DNA of 63,852 nt from an uncultured Muribaculaceae bacterium (GCA_910579105.1 CAJTRT010000010.1:1-63852); one strand, 5' to 3'; shown: positions 1 through 8,580, counted from the stretch's first letter. A program made the numbers and translations. Notes: generated by a model not told the origin, from the sequence alone.

Positions 1-43
1 TATCGAGTTTTTTGCGTACATTCGCGTGCTGATTATACACGAC

Positions 44-799
44 ATGTTTAACTTCTTCAAGAAAAAGAACACAGAGCCGGTAGAGCTGTTCGTACACACA
101 GACATCCACTGCCACCTCGTGCCCGGAATTGACGACGGCCAGAAAGAGGCGGAATCAGCCGCCGATCTCGTTGCCAGGGAATATAACTGGGGCATAAGGC
201 GTATCATAACCACGCCACACGTCACCCAGGACACCTTCGAGAACACTCCCGAGACTATCAGCGACGCATTCGCGAAGTTGCGCTCGGCAGTGGAGGAGAG
301 AGGCACGGATATCGAGCTGCTCCATTCCGCCGAATACCGTATCGACGGCTTTTTCCAGGAACAGCTCGAAGCAGGAAATGTCAATCCTATGCCAAACCGC
401 TACCTGCTGGTCGAAAACTCGTTCATCCAGGAAGCCTGGCATCTCGACGAGTTGCTTTTCGACCTTAAAATCCGCGGATTCCGACCGATTCTCGCCCATC
501 CGGAGCGTTACTCATACTATTTCAGCAAGCGCCAGCGATACGAGCAGCTTCACAACGCCGGCACTCTGTTCCAGGTAAACCTCCTGAGTCTTGCCGGCCA
601 TTACGGCAAGGAAGTGAAGCATATGGCCGAATTCCTTGTGGAAAACAACATGGTCGACTTTGTGGGAACCGATATGCACAACCACACCCACTGCGACGCT
701 ATCGAGGCCTATATGGCAACGAAAGATTACCGCCGTCACGCGGCGGCGCTGGCTCCGCGGGTGCTTAACGACACAGCTTTCCTGCCTGAAAACGCCTGA
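44..799 (+). CDS. CpsB/CapC-family PHP tyrosine-protein phosphatase
   Basis: This is a manganese-dependent PHP-fold phosphatase of the type that dephosphorylates the tyrosine kinase controlling capsule or exopolysaccharide chain length in the cytoplasm. The protein (251 aa) carries PHP metal-ligand motifs: HCH at residues 22-24, TTPH about residue 56, LAHPERY in the middle, and a C-terminal GTDMHNH. The length is normal for CpsB/CapC proteins. An upstream in-frame GTG at 26 would add six residues, but the ATG at 44 opens directly into a typical short basic N-terminus and is preferred. Its upstream partner, presumably a Wzc-like kinase or export gene, would lie outside the window. The gene ends at a bidirectional terminator facing cydB. 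The family is clear; the actual substrate is inferred. Confidence 0.88.
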   Translation: MFNFFKKKNTEPVELFVHTDIHCHLVPGIDDGQKEAESAADLVAREYNWGIRRIITTPHVTQDTFENTPETISDAFAKLRSAVEERGTDIELLHSAEYRIDGFFQEQLEAGNVNPMPNRYLLVENSFIQEAWHLDELLFDLKIRGFRPILAHPERYSYYFSKRQRYEQLHNAGTLFQVNLLSLAGHYGKEVKHMAEFLVENNMVDFVGTDMHNHTHCDAIEAYMATKDYRRHAAALAPRVLNDTAFLPENA

Positions 800-823
800 T
801 AGCCGCGACACAAACACAAATAG

Positions 824-862
824 AATCCCGCCTGGCAGCGACTATGCTTCCCAGGCGGGATT
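824..862. terminator. Bidirectional terminator between the PHP phosphatase gene and cydB
   Basis: A perfect 12-bp inverted repeat (AATCCCGCCTGG, 824-835, and CCAGGCGGGATT, 851-862) with a 15-nt loop is followed by TTTT on the plus strand. It lies between two convergent genes. Confidence 0.8.
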
Positions 863-891
863 TTAGTTCTTACATTGAACCAGACCGGTCA

Positions 892-2037
892 TCAGTAATT
901 ATGATCTGTGGCCCGCATTTCAGCGTCAGTAACGGGCGGATTGGTCATCTTGTGCCATACATACGCGATATAGCCTATAACTATCGGTAGAAGCAGCGTC
1001 ACCCATGACATCACGGTCAGTGTGAACTCCGTCGAGGAGCTGTTGGCTATTGTTAGCGAGCTGTCGGGATCTGATACCGAAGGGAGGTAAGCGGTATTGT
1101 TGTATCCGCTGACACAGAAGAGGCTGGTCACGACCGCCACAACGCCTATGCCGGCCCACCAGAAGGCCGCGCCGCGGAACTTCGGATCAAAGGCGCCGCG
1201 GATAACGCCGTAAAGAACGGCCAGCACGCCTATCAGGAACACAGCGCCGACCCACCACAGCTCAATCAGATTGAACAGATACTTGTTGGGAATCTCGGCG
1301 AAATGGCCCGTAGTAGCATCCCAGCTGTATCCACTGGCGGTAAAAAGCACTCCCAGGAAAGCCAGGAACAGGACAACAAACACCACGCCGTTGACAAGCA
1401 CGCGTCTGCGGCAGAGGTTGCAGAACTCCTCCTCGCGGGGATCGCGCACGTTACGGTAAAGAAACAGCACGCCGAGAGTGCGGGCCAGAAAGTAAACCGT
1501 GAACCCCAGCAGCAACGGACGCCAGGAGAATACCTGTTCAAGCCCGTGGCTGTCGCTCCACACGGAAATCACCGGCGACCCCGCGTCAAGGATGCTTTGG
1601 CGCGAGATATAGAATTCGGCACCGAAAAACTGCATACCTACCGCCACTCCGAGCAACACGCAGCCTACGAATCCGTTAACCCACAGGAACATGTCATAGG
1701 CACGTCTGCCGAAAACATTGGCCGGCTTGGAACGGAACTCATAGCTCACAGCCTGGAGTATGAAGCTGAAAAGAATCAGCATCCAAAGCCAGTAGGCCCC
1801 TCCGAAACTCGTGGAGTAATAGAGCGGGAACGAGGCGAAGAACGCCCCGCCGAAGGTAACGAGGGTAGTGAACGTAAGTTCCCACTTCCTGCCGAGCACA
1901 TTGACGTACAGGCGCTTCCGCTCCTCGTTTTCTGCCGACCATATCATTGTCTGCCCTCCCTGAACGAAGAGGAGGAACACCAGCAGCCCGCCGAGCAGCG
2001 ATATGACGAACCACCAATAAATCTGTAATGCTTCCAT
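892..2037 (-). CDS. cydB: Cytochrome bd ubiquinol oxidase subunit II
   Basis: CydB is the second membrane subunit of cytochrome bd, the high-affinity quinol oxidase that reduces oxygen to water in the inner membrane. The 381-residue product has the expected set of roughly eight to nine hydrophobic segments and begins with the typical N-terminus, an aromatic-rich helix followed by a QGGQ turn near residues 26-29. It follows cydA by 21 nt on the same strand, so the two are surely one operon. In Bacteroides the bd oxidase supports growth at nanomolar oxygen, which suits a gut anaerobe. No small CydX-like subunit could be recognised after it. The assignment is firm from sequence and context. Confidence 0.95.
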   Translation of the reverse strand: MEALQIYWWFVISLLGGLLVFLLFVQGGQTMIWSAENEERKRLYVNVLGRKWELTFTTLVTFGGAFFASFPLYYSTSFGGAYWLWMLILFSFILQAVSYEFRSKPANVFGRRAYDMFLWVNGFVGCVLLGVAVGMQFFGAEFYISRQSILDAGSPVISVWSDSHGLEQVFSWRPLLLGFTVYFLARTLGVLFLYRNVRDPREEEFCNLCRRRVLVNGVVFVVLFLAFLGVLFTASGYSWDATTGHFAEIPNKYLFNLIELWWVGAVFLIGVLAVLYGVIRGAFDPKFRGAAFWWAGIGVVAVVTSLFCVSGYNNTAYLPSVSDPDSSLTIANSSSTEFTLTVMSWVTLLLPIVIGYIAYVWHKMTNPPVTDAEMRATDHNY

Positions 2038-2058
2038 ATTATACTAAGTTACAGGAGA

Positions 2059-3630
2059 TTAATGTTTGTCATCGGCAAGGATGTCACGCCGTGAAGCCTT
2101 CCTTATTTCCTTGCAGAGTATGGATATTTCCGCTGTAAGGAGCCCGGCAAACACTATCGCGAACAGCCAGAACGTGAGCTGCACGGAACCGGCCGGGATA
2201 GAGCTTACCGCGGCACGGGTCGGCAGCAGCCCCTCGATCACCCATGGCTGGCGCCCTACTTCCGCCACAACCCATCCGGCCTCGGATGCGAGCCATACCA
2301 GGGGAATGGTGAGCATCCCGAAGAATACCACCCAGCGGTTTTCAAGATGCCGGGGTTTATGGTAGCCAAGAAACAGCATCACGAGAAAGAACAGCAGGAA
2401 ATATCCGCCGCAGATCACCATCACGCGGAAAGCGTAGAAAGTGACCGCCACGGGCGGAACCGCCTCGTCGGGATTCGACAGATAGCCGTAACCGAAATAG
2501 CGGAAGTCGGCCTTCAGACGCTTCTCGGCGGCAGCCATCGCGGCGGCATCGCCGGCTTTGGAGGCCGCGTCATATTCCCGGAGCGCCTGCTGGGCCGCCT
2601 GCCCGCGCTCGATTCTCTCATAGTAGCTGACGGTGCGTACAGTGTCGCCGTTCCCGTCCAGCTCAACGCCGTCAATAAGGTCGTTTATGCCTGGGACGAA
2701 AGCGTCGGGATCATGCTTGGCAAGCAGCGAGAGGGCTTTTGGTATCTCGATTCCAAAAAGCATGGGGTCTTTGTCGTCGGAGCGCTCCTTGGAGGGGTCG
2801 AGGATGCCGAACCCGACAAGGCCCTGGCCGTTGGTGCCGTTATACAGCCCCTCCATGGCGGCGAGTTTCATGGGCTGCACCCTGGAGACCTGCACGGCGG
2901 AACCGTCGCCGGTCCACATGGTCAGTATGATGCCCGCGAGTCCCACCCACGACGCGATTTTCACAGAATCCTTTGCGAACTCCGCATTGCTCTTTTTGAA
3001 GAGGAACCAGGAGCTGACTCCGACTACGAACCCAGCGCCGAGAACCCATCCGCTGAGCACCGTATGGAAGAACTTGTTGAGCGCCACCGGCGAGAGCGCC
3101 ACATCGGAGAACGATACCATGACATTGCGCATCTGCGCGGGATCGAACTCCATCCCGGCCGGATACTGCATCCAGGCGTTGGCCACAAGGATCCAGAAGG
3201 CCGAGAGGCATATGCCCGCGGCTGTAAGCCATGTCGAAGCCAGATGGAAACCCGGGCTGACGCGCTTCCACCCGAAGAACATCACGGCGATGAAAGTCGA
3301 TTCGAGGAAGAAAGCCGCGATGCCCTCGATAGCGAGCGGCGCGCCGAATATGTCGCCGACGAACCAGGAATAGTTGGACCAGTTTGTGCCGAACTCGAAT
3401 TCGAGAATCAGCCCCGTGGCCACGCCGCAGGCGAAGTTTATGCCGAACAGTAGCATCCAGAACTTCACCATACGCTTCCAGCGCTCGTTTCTTGTTTTAT
3501 AGTAGATGGTCTCCATTATCCCCACAATCAGGGACAACCCGATTGACAGGGGCACGAAGAGCCAGTGCACTATGGCCGTAAGCGCGAATTGCCACCGCGA
3601 CCAGTCGACAGTACTCAGTAAGTCATCCAT
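2059..3630 (-). CDS. cydA: Cytochrome bd ubiquinol oxidase subunit I
   Basis: CydA binds the hemes and the quinol. The 523-residue protein shows the haem ligands H22 (high-spin heme), H189 and M404 (heme b558), the conserved acidic pair E102 and E110 of the proton path, and a Q-loop beginning at the KLAAME motif (K255, E260) that contacts quinol. The stretch between about residues 270 and 385 is a long hydrophilic loop facing the periplasm. It is the first gene of cydAB. No clear promoter was found in the short gap behind the upstream terminator (3673-3710), so initiation may lie within that gap or depend on read-through. Confidence 0.96.
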   Translation of the reverse strand: MDDLLSTVDWSRWQFALTAIVHWLFVPLSIGLSLIVGIMETIYYKTRNERWKRMVKFWMLLFGINFACGVATGLILEFEFGTNWSNYSWFVGDIFGAPLAIEGIAAFFLESTFIAVMFFGWKRVSPGFHLASTWLTAAGICLSAFWILVANAWMQYPAGMEFDPAQMRNVMVSFSDVALSPVALNKFFHTVLSGWVLGAGFVVGVSSWFLFKKSNAEFAKDSVKIASWVGLAGIILTMWTGDGSAVQVSRVQPMKLAAMEGLYNGTNGQGLVGFGILDPSKERSDDKDPMLFGIEIPKALSLLAKHDPDAFVPGINDLIDGVELDGNGDTVRTVSYYERIERGQAAQQALREYDAASKAGDAAAMAAAEKRLKADFRYFGYGYLSNPDEAVPPVAVTFYAFRVMVICGGYFLLFFLVMLFLGYHKPRHLENRWVVFFGMLTIPLVWLASEAGWVVAEVGRQPWVIEGLLPTRAAVSSIPAGSVQLTFWLFAIVFAGLLTAEISILCKEIRKASRRDILADDKH

Positions 3631-3672
3631 GTTAAATGATTTTAGGCCTGTTGAAATATGATTTTGTATGGA

Positions 3673-3710
3673 AACAAGGGCGCCCCGCTTTGGGGGCGGG
3701 GCGCCTCGTT
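3673..3710 (-). terminator. Terminator after the carboxyltransferase gene
   Basis: A GC-rich stem (GGCGCCCCGC 3679-3688 with GCGGGGCGCC 3696-3705) is extended by AAC/GTT-type pairs. On the minus strand it is followed by a T-rich tract (TTGTTTCC). It separates the carboxyltransferase gene from cydAB. Confidence 0.7.
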
Positions 3711-3729
3711 GACGTTGTTCTGTTATCGT

Positions 3730-5619
3730 TTACTCGAACTCGATAAGCACCTGGTCGGTTCCCACCGTCTCGTCGGGCTTCACAAAGACGCGTTTCACGG
3801 TCAGGTCGCGTTCGGCTTCCAGATCATTCTCCATCTTCATCGCCTCGTAGACCATCATGATCTGGCCTTTCTTGACCTTGTCACCCGCCTTCACGTGGAT
3901 CTCGACGATTCTGCCACCCATAGGCGCGCGGAACACATCGCCGGTAATCGGCTCGTCATCGGAGGGGGCAGGCGCGGCTGCCTGCTCCTTAGTCGCGGGA
4001 GCGGCGGGAGCCTTGTCGGCATACTCCTCCTTGCGGCGGTTCGTGAGGAAGGTCTTGGCCACGTTGGGCAGAAGTTCGAGCAGCAGCTCCTCCTCCTTGT
4101 TGGAAGCGAGCTTCACGCCGCCAAGCTCCGCCACAGCGGGGTTCTCGGGTTTCTTGTACTTGGAAACGTCATAGGGTTTCTCCTGGGCAGAACCTGTGAG
4201 CTTCTCGCGGAAAGCGGGATCCACGGGCACCGGGGTGTGGCCGTATTCACCTTTCACAAGGGAGATGAACTGGTTGTTGGCCTGGGAATAGTCCGGATTG
4301 CCCTTGCGGCGGTCAATTGCCAGAAGCACGGCCTGCGAGCCGACAATCTGGCTGGTGGGGGTCACCAGGGGAACCAGGCCGGCGTCGCGGCGCACCTTCG
4401 GAATCAGCTTCATGGCATCCTCGAGGAGGTCGGAAGCCTGGAGAGCCTTGAGCTGCGCGACCATGTTGGAGTACATGCCGCCGGGAACCTCGGCCTCCTT
4501 GACGAGCAGGTTGGGCTTGGGGAAGCCGAAGTGGGCCTCGATAGCGTGACAGGCGGCGAGAAGCTCCTCCTCGTTTCCTGCCTTGGCGGCGGCAATCGCC
4601 TTGTCGAACAGCGCGTCGACATCCGCGGGAAGCTTGTCGGCCAGGGGATCGAAGTCGTTGGGGAACTTGTCCTTGTTGAGGTCGAAATCGGCCATACGCT
4701 TGCGCACGTCCTTAAGCTGCCTGCGGATTTCGCCAACCTTCTCCATGTTACATTCAACCTCGATACCGAGCTTCTGGCAGAAGATGTAAACCAGCTCGAT
4801 GGCGGGAGCGGCGGAACCTTCGCCGAACCACCAGATGTTGGTGTCGAGGATGTCCACCCCGTTCATAATCGCCATAAGCGACGATGCGAGACCGTAGCCG
4901 GGAGTGCAGTGGGTATGGAAATCGACCGGGACCTTGACGGCTGCTTTCAGCTTGGAGATGATGGACGCGGCGCGCATCGGGTTCACGAGGCCGGCCATAT
5001 CCTTCAGGGTTATGATTTTCGCGCCGAGGCGTTCCATCTCGCGGGCCTTGTCGACAAAGTACTCGTCGGTGAAAATCTTCTCGGGAGCGGCGGGAGCCTC
5101 CTCCTTCTTGCCGAACAGACGACCCAGGAATCCCTGTTTCTTTGGAGCAGCCACGGGCTCTTCCTTGGGGTCGACCGTGTAGCATACGGCCGCGTCGGCC
5201 ACGCCGCCAAGCTCGTTGATCAGGCGTATCGACTCCTTGACATTATCTATGTCGTTCAGGGCGTCGAAGATACGCATCACGTTGAGGCCGTTCTTGATGG
5301 CCTCCTTATAGAATCCCTCCAGCACGCTGTCGGGGTAAGGTACATAACCGAAGAGGTTGCGGCCGCGCGAAAGGGCCGAGAGAAGCGAGCGTCCTTCTAT
5401 GGCTTTCGAGATCTTGCGCAGACGCTCCCAGGGAGATTCGTCGAGGTAGCGCATCACCGAGTCGGGAACGGCGCCGCCCCATACCTCCATGATGTAGAAG
5501 CCCGCGTCCTTGTAGAGGGGAAGCAGCGGATCGATATCCGACTGCTTGAGGCGGGTTGCGAAGAGCGACTGCTGACCGTCGCGCAGGGTAAGATCCCTGA
5601 TTCTTAACTTCTTCTCCAT
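3730..5619 (-). CDS. Oxaloacetate decarboxylase alpha / pyruvate carboxylase B-type biotin carboxyltransferase
   Basis: The enzyme moves CO2 between a 2-oxoacid (oxaloacetate or pyruvate) and biotin. The 629-residue product has an HMGL-like TIM barrel starting with RDGQQS (13-18), the metal-binding HTH (H235, H237) and the TLKDMAGL motif with K206, then a conserved carboxylase domain, a linker of low-complexity Ala/Pro, and a C-terminal biotinyl domain with EAMKME whose K595 is the biotin acceptor. Residues about 152-182 form a charged Ala/Pro insert inside the barrel that I do not recall in the best-known homologues. No beta or gamma membrane subunit is adjacent, so I cannot decide between a Na+-pumping decarboxylase and a pyruvate carboxylase subunit. 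BirA at 45406-46140 would biotinylate it. The gene has its own promoter (5699-5730) and terminator. Confidence 0.92.
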   Translation of the reverse strand: MEKKLRIRDLTLRDGQQSLFATRLKQSDIDPLLPLYKDAGFYIMEVWGGAVPDSVMRYLDESPWERLRKISKAIEGRSLLSALSRGRNLFGYVPYPDSVLEGFYKEAIKNGLNVMRIFDALNDIDNVKESIRLINELGGVADAAVCYTVDPKEEPVAAPKKQGFLGRLFGKKEEAPAAPEKIFTDEYFVDKAREMERLGAKIITLKDMAGLVNPMRAASIISKLKAAVKVPVDFHTHCTPGYGLASSLMAIMNGVDILDTNIWWFGEGSAAPAIELVYIFCQKLGIEVECNMEKVGEIRRQLKDVRKRMADFDLNKDKFPNDFDPLADKLPADVDALFDKAIAAAKAGNEEELLAACHAIEAHFGFPKPNLLVKEAEVPGGMYSNMVAQLKALQASDLLEDAMKLIPKVRRDAGLVPLVTPTSQIVGSQAVLLAIDRRKGNPDYSQANNQFISLVKGEYGHTPVPVDPAFREKLTGSAQEKPYDVSKYKKPENPAVAELGGVKLASNKEEELLLELLPNVAKTFLTNRRKEEYADKAPAAPATKEQAAAPAPSDDEPITGDVFRAPMGGRIVEIHVKAGDKVKKGQIMMVYEAMKMENDLEAERDLTVKRVFVKPDETVGTDQVLIEFE

Positions 5620-5698
5620 ATCTGATAATTGTTAGATGTGAATGATGTCTGACGTTGCTGCCTCAATCGGCATACCGACACCGGTTGTTAACAGATTG

Positions 5699-5730
5699 CA
5701 AACTTACACAATATTTTCGATATTCCAAAG
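5699..5730 (-). promoter_or_regulatory. Bacteroidetes-type promoter for the carboxyltransferase gene
   Basis: On the minus strand TAAGTTTG (5699-5706) fits the TAnnTTTG -7 box, and TTTG (5726-5729) lies 19 nt upstream as the -33 box. This is the spacing expected for the Bacteroides primary sigma factor. Confidence 0.75.
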
Positions 5731-5769
5731 CCCCAAAAGGCGCGTGTCGCTCAAAAATGGTAAAAATTT

Positions 5770-6471
5770 TTAATCGCAGGTACGCGGAACATGATGGTGA
5801 TGGGCGTGGCACTCACACAGCGTTCGGTCCACTATGGCGTGGCGCGTGGTGATTCCGGCCAGGACGCTCATCTGGTGCGAGACGATTATGACCGTCGTCT
5901 CTTTTGGCAGGGAAGATATTATGTCGTATGTCCGTTGCTCGAAACGGTTGTCGAGATAACTCAACGGCTCGTCGAGAACCAGTATCTCCGGCCTGGCTAC
6001 CAATGCCCGCCCCATCAGGGCGCGCTGGAGCTGTCCCCCGGAAAGCGTCCCGATGGCGTTGTCGGCATGGCCGCGGAGCTCGACCAGGTCGAGCGTCTCC
6101 TCGACGCGCGCCCGGCGTTCAGCCGGGTCAAGCTCGGTCGACGAAAGGAGCCCGGAGGAAATCACCTCGCGGGTTGTTATAGGGAAACGCGGGTCAATGG
6201 AGTTCTTCTGCGGCAGGTAGCCGAAGCGCAACCGCGCCGCTGGCGACCCGTCGGCATCGAAATACTCCACGCTCCCGCGATCCGGTTTGATCAGGCGCAG
6301 CATTACCCGCAGAAGAGTGGTTTTCCCACCTCCGTTCGGCCCAGTGACCGCGAGAAGGTCGCCGCGGCGCACCTCAAGGTTTATACTGTCAAGAATGCGC
6401 CGGCCTTCGCGCGACAGGCTTATGCCGCGCAGTGCTATTATCGGCCTGGCAGAGGGATCAGCGCAGGGCAT
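5770..6471 (-). CDS. znuC: Zinc/manganese-type ABC transporter ATP-binding protein
   Basis: This is the cytoplasmic ATPase of a cation ABC importer of the ZnuC/MntB type. The 233-residue protein has a Walker A motif GPNGGGKTT (44-52), the signature LSGGQ (143-147), Walker B with LVLDEP (164-169) and a switch histidine in the VSHQ motif. It ends in a His/Cys-rich tail (CECHAHHHH near the C-terminus), a likely metal-binding feature. Its ATG overlaps the end of the substrate-binding protein gene by 14 nt, so the pair is translationally coupled. The membrane permease (ZnuB) that should complete the importer is not next to it. Zinc is the likely cargo, but manganese or iron cannot be excluded. Confidence 0.85.
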   Translation of the reverse strand: MPCADPSARPIIALRGISLSREGRRILDSINLEVRRGDLLAVTGPNGGGKTTLLRVMLRLIKPDRGSVEYFDADGSPAARLRFGYLPQKNSIDPRFPITTREVISSGLLSSTELDPAERRARVEETLDLVELRGHADNAIGTLSGGQLQRALMGRALVARPEILVLDEPLSYLDNRFEQRTYDIISSLPKETTVIIVSHQMSVLAGITTRHAIVDRTLCECHAHHHHVPRTCD

Positions 6472-7303
6472 CGGCGACTTTTGTTAATTCCGCCTCCCAG
6501 TCGGAGGCCATAAGGTTTATCGACACTTTCCGGATGCCATCCGGCACAGGAATCGTTTCCGCGGCGCGCGGATCCTCGTCGGCCTGTATGAAGTAGACTT
6601 TCGGATTCCCGGCGAGAGCGGCGTCGATACGCCGCCGGGTGCCGACCGCGGAGTTCTCCTTTCCCTCAAAACCGATCGCCACCTGACGCAGACCATAGTC
6701 GCGGGCGAAATAGCTCAACGAAGGGTGCCAGACAAGGAACGCGGGTTTGGCGCTCCCGGCGAACATACCGGAAAACGCCCTGTCGAGCGAGTCAAGGCGG
6801 CTGTCGAGAACCCGCCAGTTGGCGGCGAAATAATCCTTCGCGGCAGGACGCTCCGCGGCCATAGCGTCGGAAAGCGTCCTGGCCATAACGCGGAGATTCC
6901 TGACCGACACCCATATGTGCGGATCCGCCTCACCCTCGCCGTGAGTGCCTCTGACAAGGTCGATGCCGCACGAAAGGGGCACGAATCTGGCATCACCGCC
7001 TTCGGCGAGCGCAGAGACGGTCTTATTCTCGAACGGCAGGAGGCCGGTGGCCGCGAAAACCGACGCGCCCTCGAGGGCGCGGAGCTTTCCAAGCTGCGGC
7101 TCGAAATTCTCGGGATCGCTTCCCTGCGGAAGCAGCACCTGCACCTCCACGCTGTCGCCCCCTATCTCTTCCGCGAGATAAGCCAGCGGCGTTATGCTCG
7201 CCGTAACCTTCATGCGCCCGGCATTTCCAGACACGCCCGTATTCCCGCAGGAAAGCAGCAGCGGCAACGCGCAGAAGGCGGCCAAATAACTGATCTTATT
7301 CAA
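6458..7303 (-). CDS. znuA: ZnuA-like zinc ABC transporter substrate-binding lipoprotein
   Basis: This is a cluster A-I solute-binding protein for divalent metal. The 281-residue product has a lipoprotein signal ending in LLSC (about residue 19), a DPHIW motif and a WHPSLSYFARDYGL motif, each giving a metal histidine, and a C-terminal domain with the expected acidic ligand region (QADEDP). The usual first ligand histidine in the early loop (PHxxEP in ZnuA) is replaced by PENFEP. The start is a TTG at 7303: no ATG lies before the lipobox, and a rare GGAGAGG Shine-Dalgarno-like sequence sits just before it. It lies 10 nt after the acetyltransferase gene and overlaps znuC. Confidence 0.85.
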   Translation of the reverse strand: MNKISYLAAFCALPLLLSCGNTGVSGNAGRMKVTASITPLAYLAEEIGGDSVEVQVLLPQGSDPENFEPQLGKLRALEGASVFAATGLLPFENKTVSALAEGGDARFVPLSCGIDLVRGTHGEGEADPHIWVSVRNLRVMARTLSDAMAAERPAAKDYFAANWRVLDSRLDSLDRAFSGMFAGSAKPAFLVWHPSLSYFARDYGLRQVAIGFEGKENSAVGTRRRIDAALAGNPKVYFIQADEDPRAAETIPVPDGIRKVSINLMASDWEAELTKVADALR

Positions 7304-7313
7304 ACCCTCTCCG

Positions 7314-7871
7314 TTACTGGTTATAAACTATGGTATGCAGAACCCTGGCGGTGCTTACCGGATCGGCAGGACGTTCCGAGGCCATAAGCATCATAGGCAC
7401 GTCGGGAAGCCCGTCGGTATATGGCGGCTGGAAATAAGGCACATCGTCAAGCGCCACCAGCCCGTTGCGGGTATAGAACCCCACGCGCCTCCGGGCCTCT
7501 TCCGACACTTCGGGAAGCTCCACCTCGAGCAGCAGCGGCTTGGCAGGAAGCCCTACCGAGCGAAGGCCGTCGGCGTCGGTGAGACGCCGCACCACGTCGG
7601 CGCCGAACCCGGAACCCCGGTGCTCCGCGCCGATGGCGAAATGCTCGACATAGACGTTACCTGGAAGATTCCAGAGGGTCACAAACCCGACGTTTTCATT
7701 TTTATGTTGTAAAACATATAAATTGAAGAACGGATCGGCAGCCGCCACTCGCCGCTCTATATCGGCCCACGGACGGCGTTCCTCCTCAGGGAATGACCCA
7801 AAGTATAACTCCCTGGCAGCCTGAGGAATAGAATCGGCGGATTTAATTTTTATCAAGTCAATATTGTACAT
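7314..7871 (-). CDS. GNAT-family N-acetyltransferase
   Basis: This is a cytoplasmic acetyl-CoA-dependent acyltransferase of unknown substrate. The 185-residue protein shows the GNAT core: strand-loop-helix with the acetyl-CoA loop of the form HRGSGFGADVV (the Q/RxxGxG/A signature) about residues 84-94, preceded by the beta-4 strand YVEHFAIG and followed by a C-terminal FYTRNGL motif. The early SFPEEERRPW motif is typical of a Bacteroidetes subgroup. It is the first gene of an operon with znuA and znuC (10-nt gap). The metal link may be only positional. Confidence 0.82.
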   Translation of the reverse strand: MYNIDLIKIKSADSIPQAARELYFGSFPEEERRPWADIERRVAAADPFFNLYVLQHKNENVGFVTLWNLPGNVYVEHFAIGAEHRGSGFGADVVRRLTDADGLRSVGLPAKPLLLEVELPEVSEEARRRVGFYTRNGLVALDDVPYFQPPYTDGLPDVPMMLMASERPADPVSTARVLHTIVYNQ

Positions 7872-7890
7872 CTATTCAGCAGTTTTCACG

Positions 7891-7898
7891 CAAATTTA
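7891..7898 (-). promoter_or_regulatory. Possible -7 box for the acetyltransferase-znuAC operon
   Basis: On the minus strand the sequence is TAAATTTG, a match to TAnnTTTG, about 20 nt before the start codon. No clear -33 box was found, so the call is tentative. Confidence 0.4.
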
Positions 7899-7963
7899 GT
7901 AATTTCCCCCGAATCGCGACAGGTTTGTAATTTGTTTGCGGGTCGCAATGTAACATAAAAAAT

Positions 7964-7994
7964 TTTCATTTTCCGAATATTTATATTAACTTTG
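7964..7994 (+). promoter_or_regulatory. Promoter of the Lrp/AsnC gene
   Basis: TAACTTTG (7987-7994) is a good -7 box. TTTC (7964-7967) lies 19 nt upstream as a near-consensus -33 box. The predicted leader is about 35 nt. Confidence 0.65.
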
Positions 7995-8034
7995 TGCTCA
8001 CCATAAGGGAATATTAAAGTAAAATTCAATCATT

Positions 8035-8502
8035 ATGTCACGTTCACAAATTGATAACCTCGACACCAAAATTCTCCAGATGCTGGTCGACAACGGCCGC
8101 AAACCGTTTCTGGAAATCGCCCGCGAATGTGGCGTAAGCGGTGCCGCAATCCACCAGCGCATCGCCAAGCTGCAGGCTACCAACATCCTGGAGGGTTCCC
8201 GCGCTCTGATCAAGCCGGCGACTCTCGGCTACGACACCTGTGCCTTCATCGGGGTGTTCCTCAAGGAACCCGATAAATTCGACCAGGTTGTTGACAGGCT
8301 TAAAGAGGTGCCCGAAGTGGTAGAGTGCCACTACACCACCGGGCAGTATGACATGCTCGTGAAGGTATATGCCCGCGACAACGAGCACCTGCTCCATCTC
8401 ATCCACGAAAAGCTGCAGCCCATGGGCCTGCTCCGCACCGAGACCCTCGTCTCTTTCCGCGAGGTATTCTCCCGCGCGCTCCCCGTCGCTCCCCAGCATT
8501 AA
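8035..8502 (+). CDS. Lrp/AsnC-family transcriptional regulator
   Basis: This is a DNA-binding regulator of the feast/famine family, usually responding to an amino acid. The 155-residue protein begins with the Lrp winged helix-turn-helix (residues about 6-60; LDTKILQMLVDNGR then the recognition helix region GAAIHQRIAKL) followed by the RAM ligand/oligomerisation domain containing the ECHYTTGQYDMLVKV strand-loop typical of the family. The length is normal. It is divergently transcribed from the acetyltransferase-znuAC operon, across a 163-nt region, and could autoregulate there. The effector is unknown. A 34-bp palindrome follows the gene. Confidence 0.93.
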   Translation: MSRSQIDNLDTKILQMLVDNGRKPFLEIARECGVSGAAIHQRIAKLQATNILEGSRALIKPATLGYDTCAFIGVFLKEPDKFDQVVDRLKEVPEVVECHYTTGQYDMLVKVYARDNEHLLHLIHEKLQPMGLLRTETLVSFREVFSRALPVAPQH

Positions 8503-8546
8503 GCCAGGGGTTGAAATATATCAACCGCCCCGTATACTCTCTCCCG

Positions 8547-8580
8547 CCAGTGGCGCGCCGGTCGACCGGCGCGCCACTGG
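8547..8580. repeat. Perfect 34-bp palindrome
   Basis: The half-site CCAGTGGCGCGCCGGTC (8547-8563) is followed, with no spacer, by its exact reverse complement (8564-8580). There is no T-run on either side, so it is a poor intrinsic terminator. It lies in the 259-nt gap between the Lrp gene and the pRiA4b-like gene. Confidence 0.9.

Noticed and set aside
3658..5607. A 649-residue open frame on the plus strand, antisense to the carboxyltransferase gene
   Set aside because: It has no recognisable domain and mirrors a gene with clear motifs (HTH, EAMKME). High GC at third codon positions easily opens such antisense frames.
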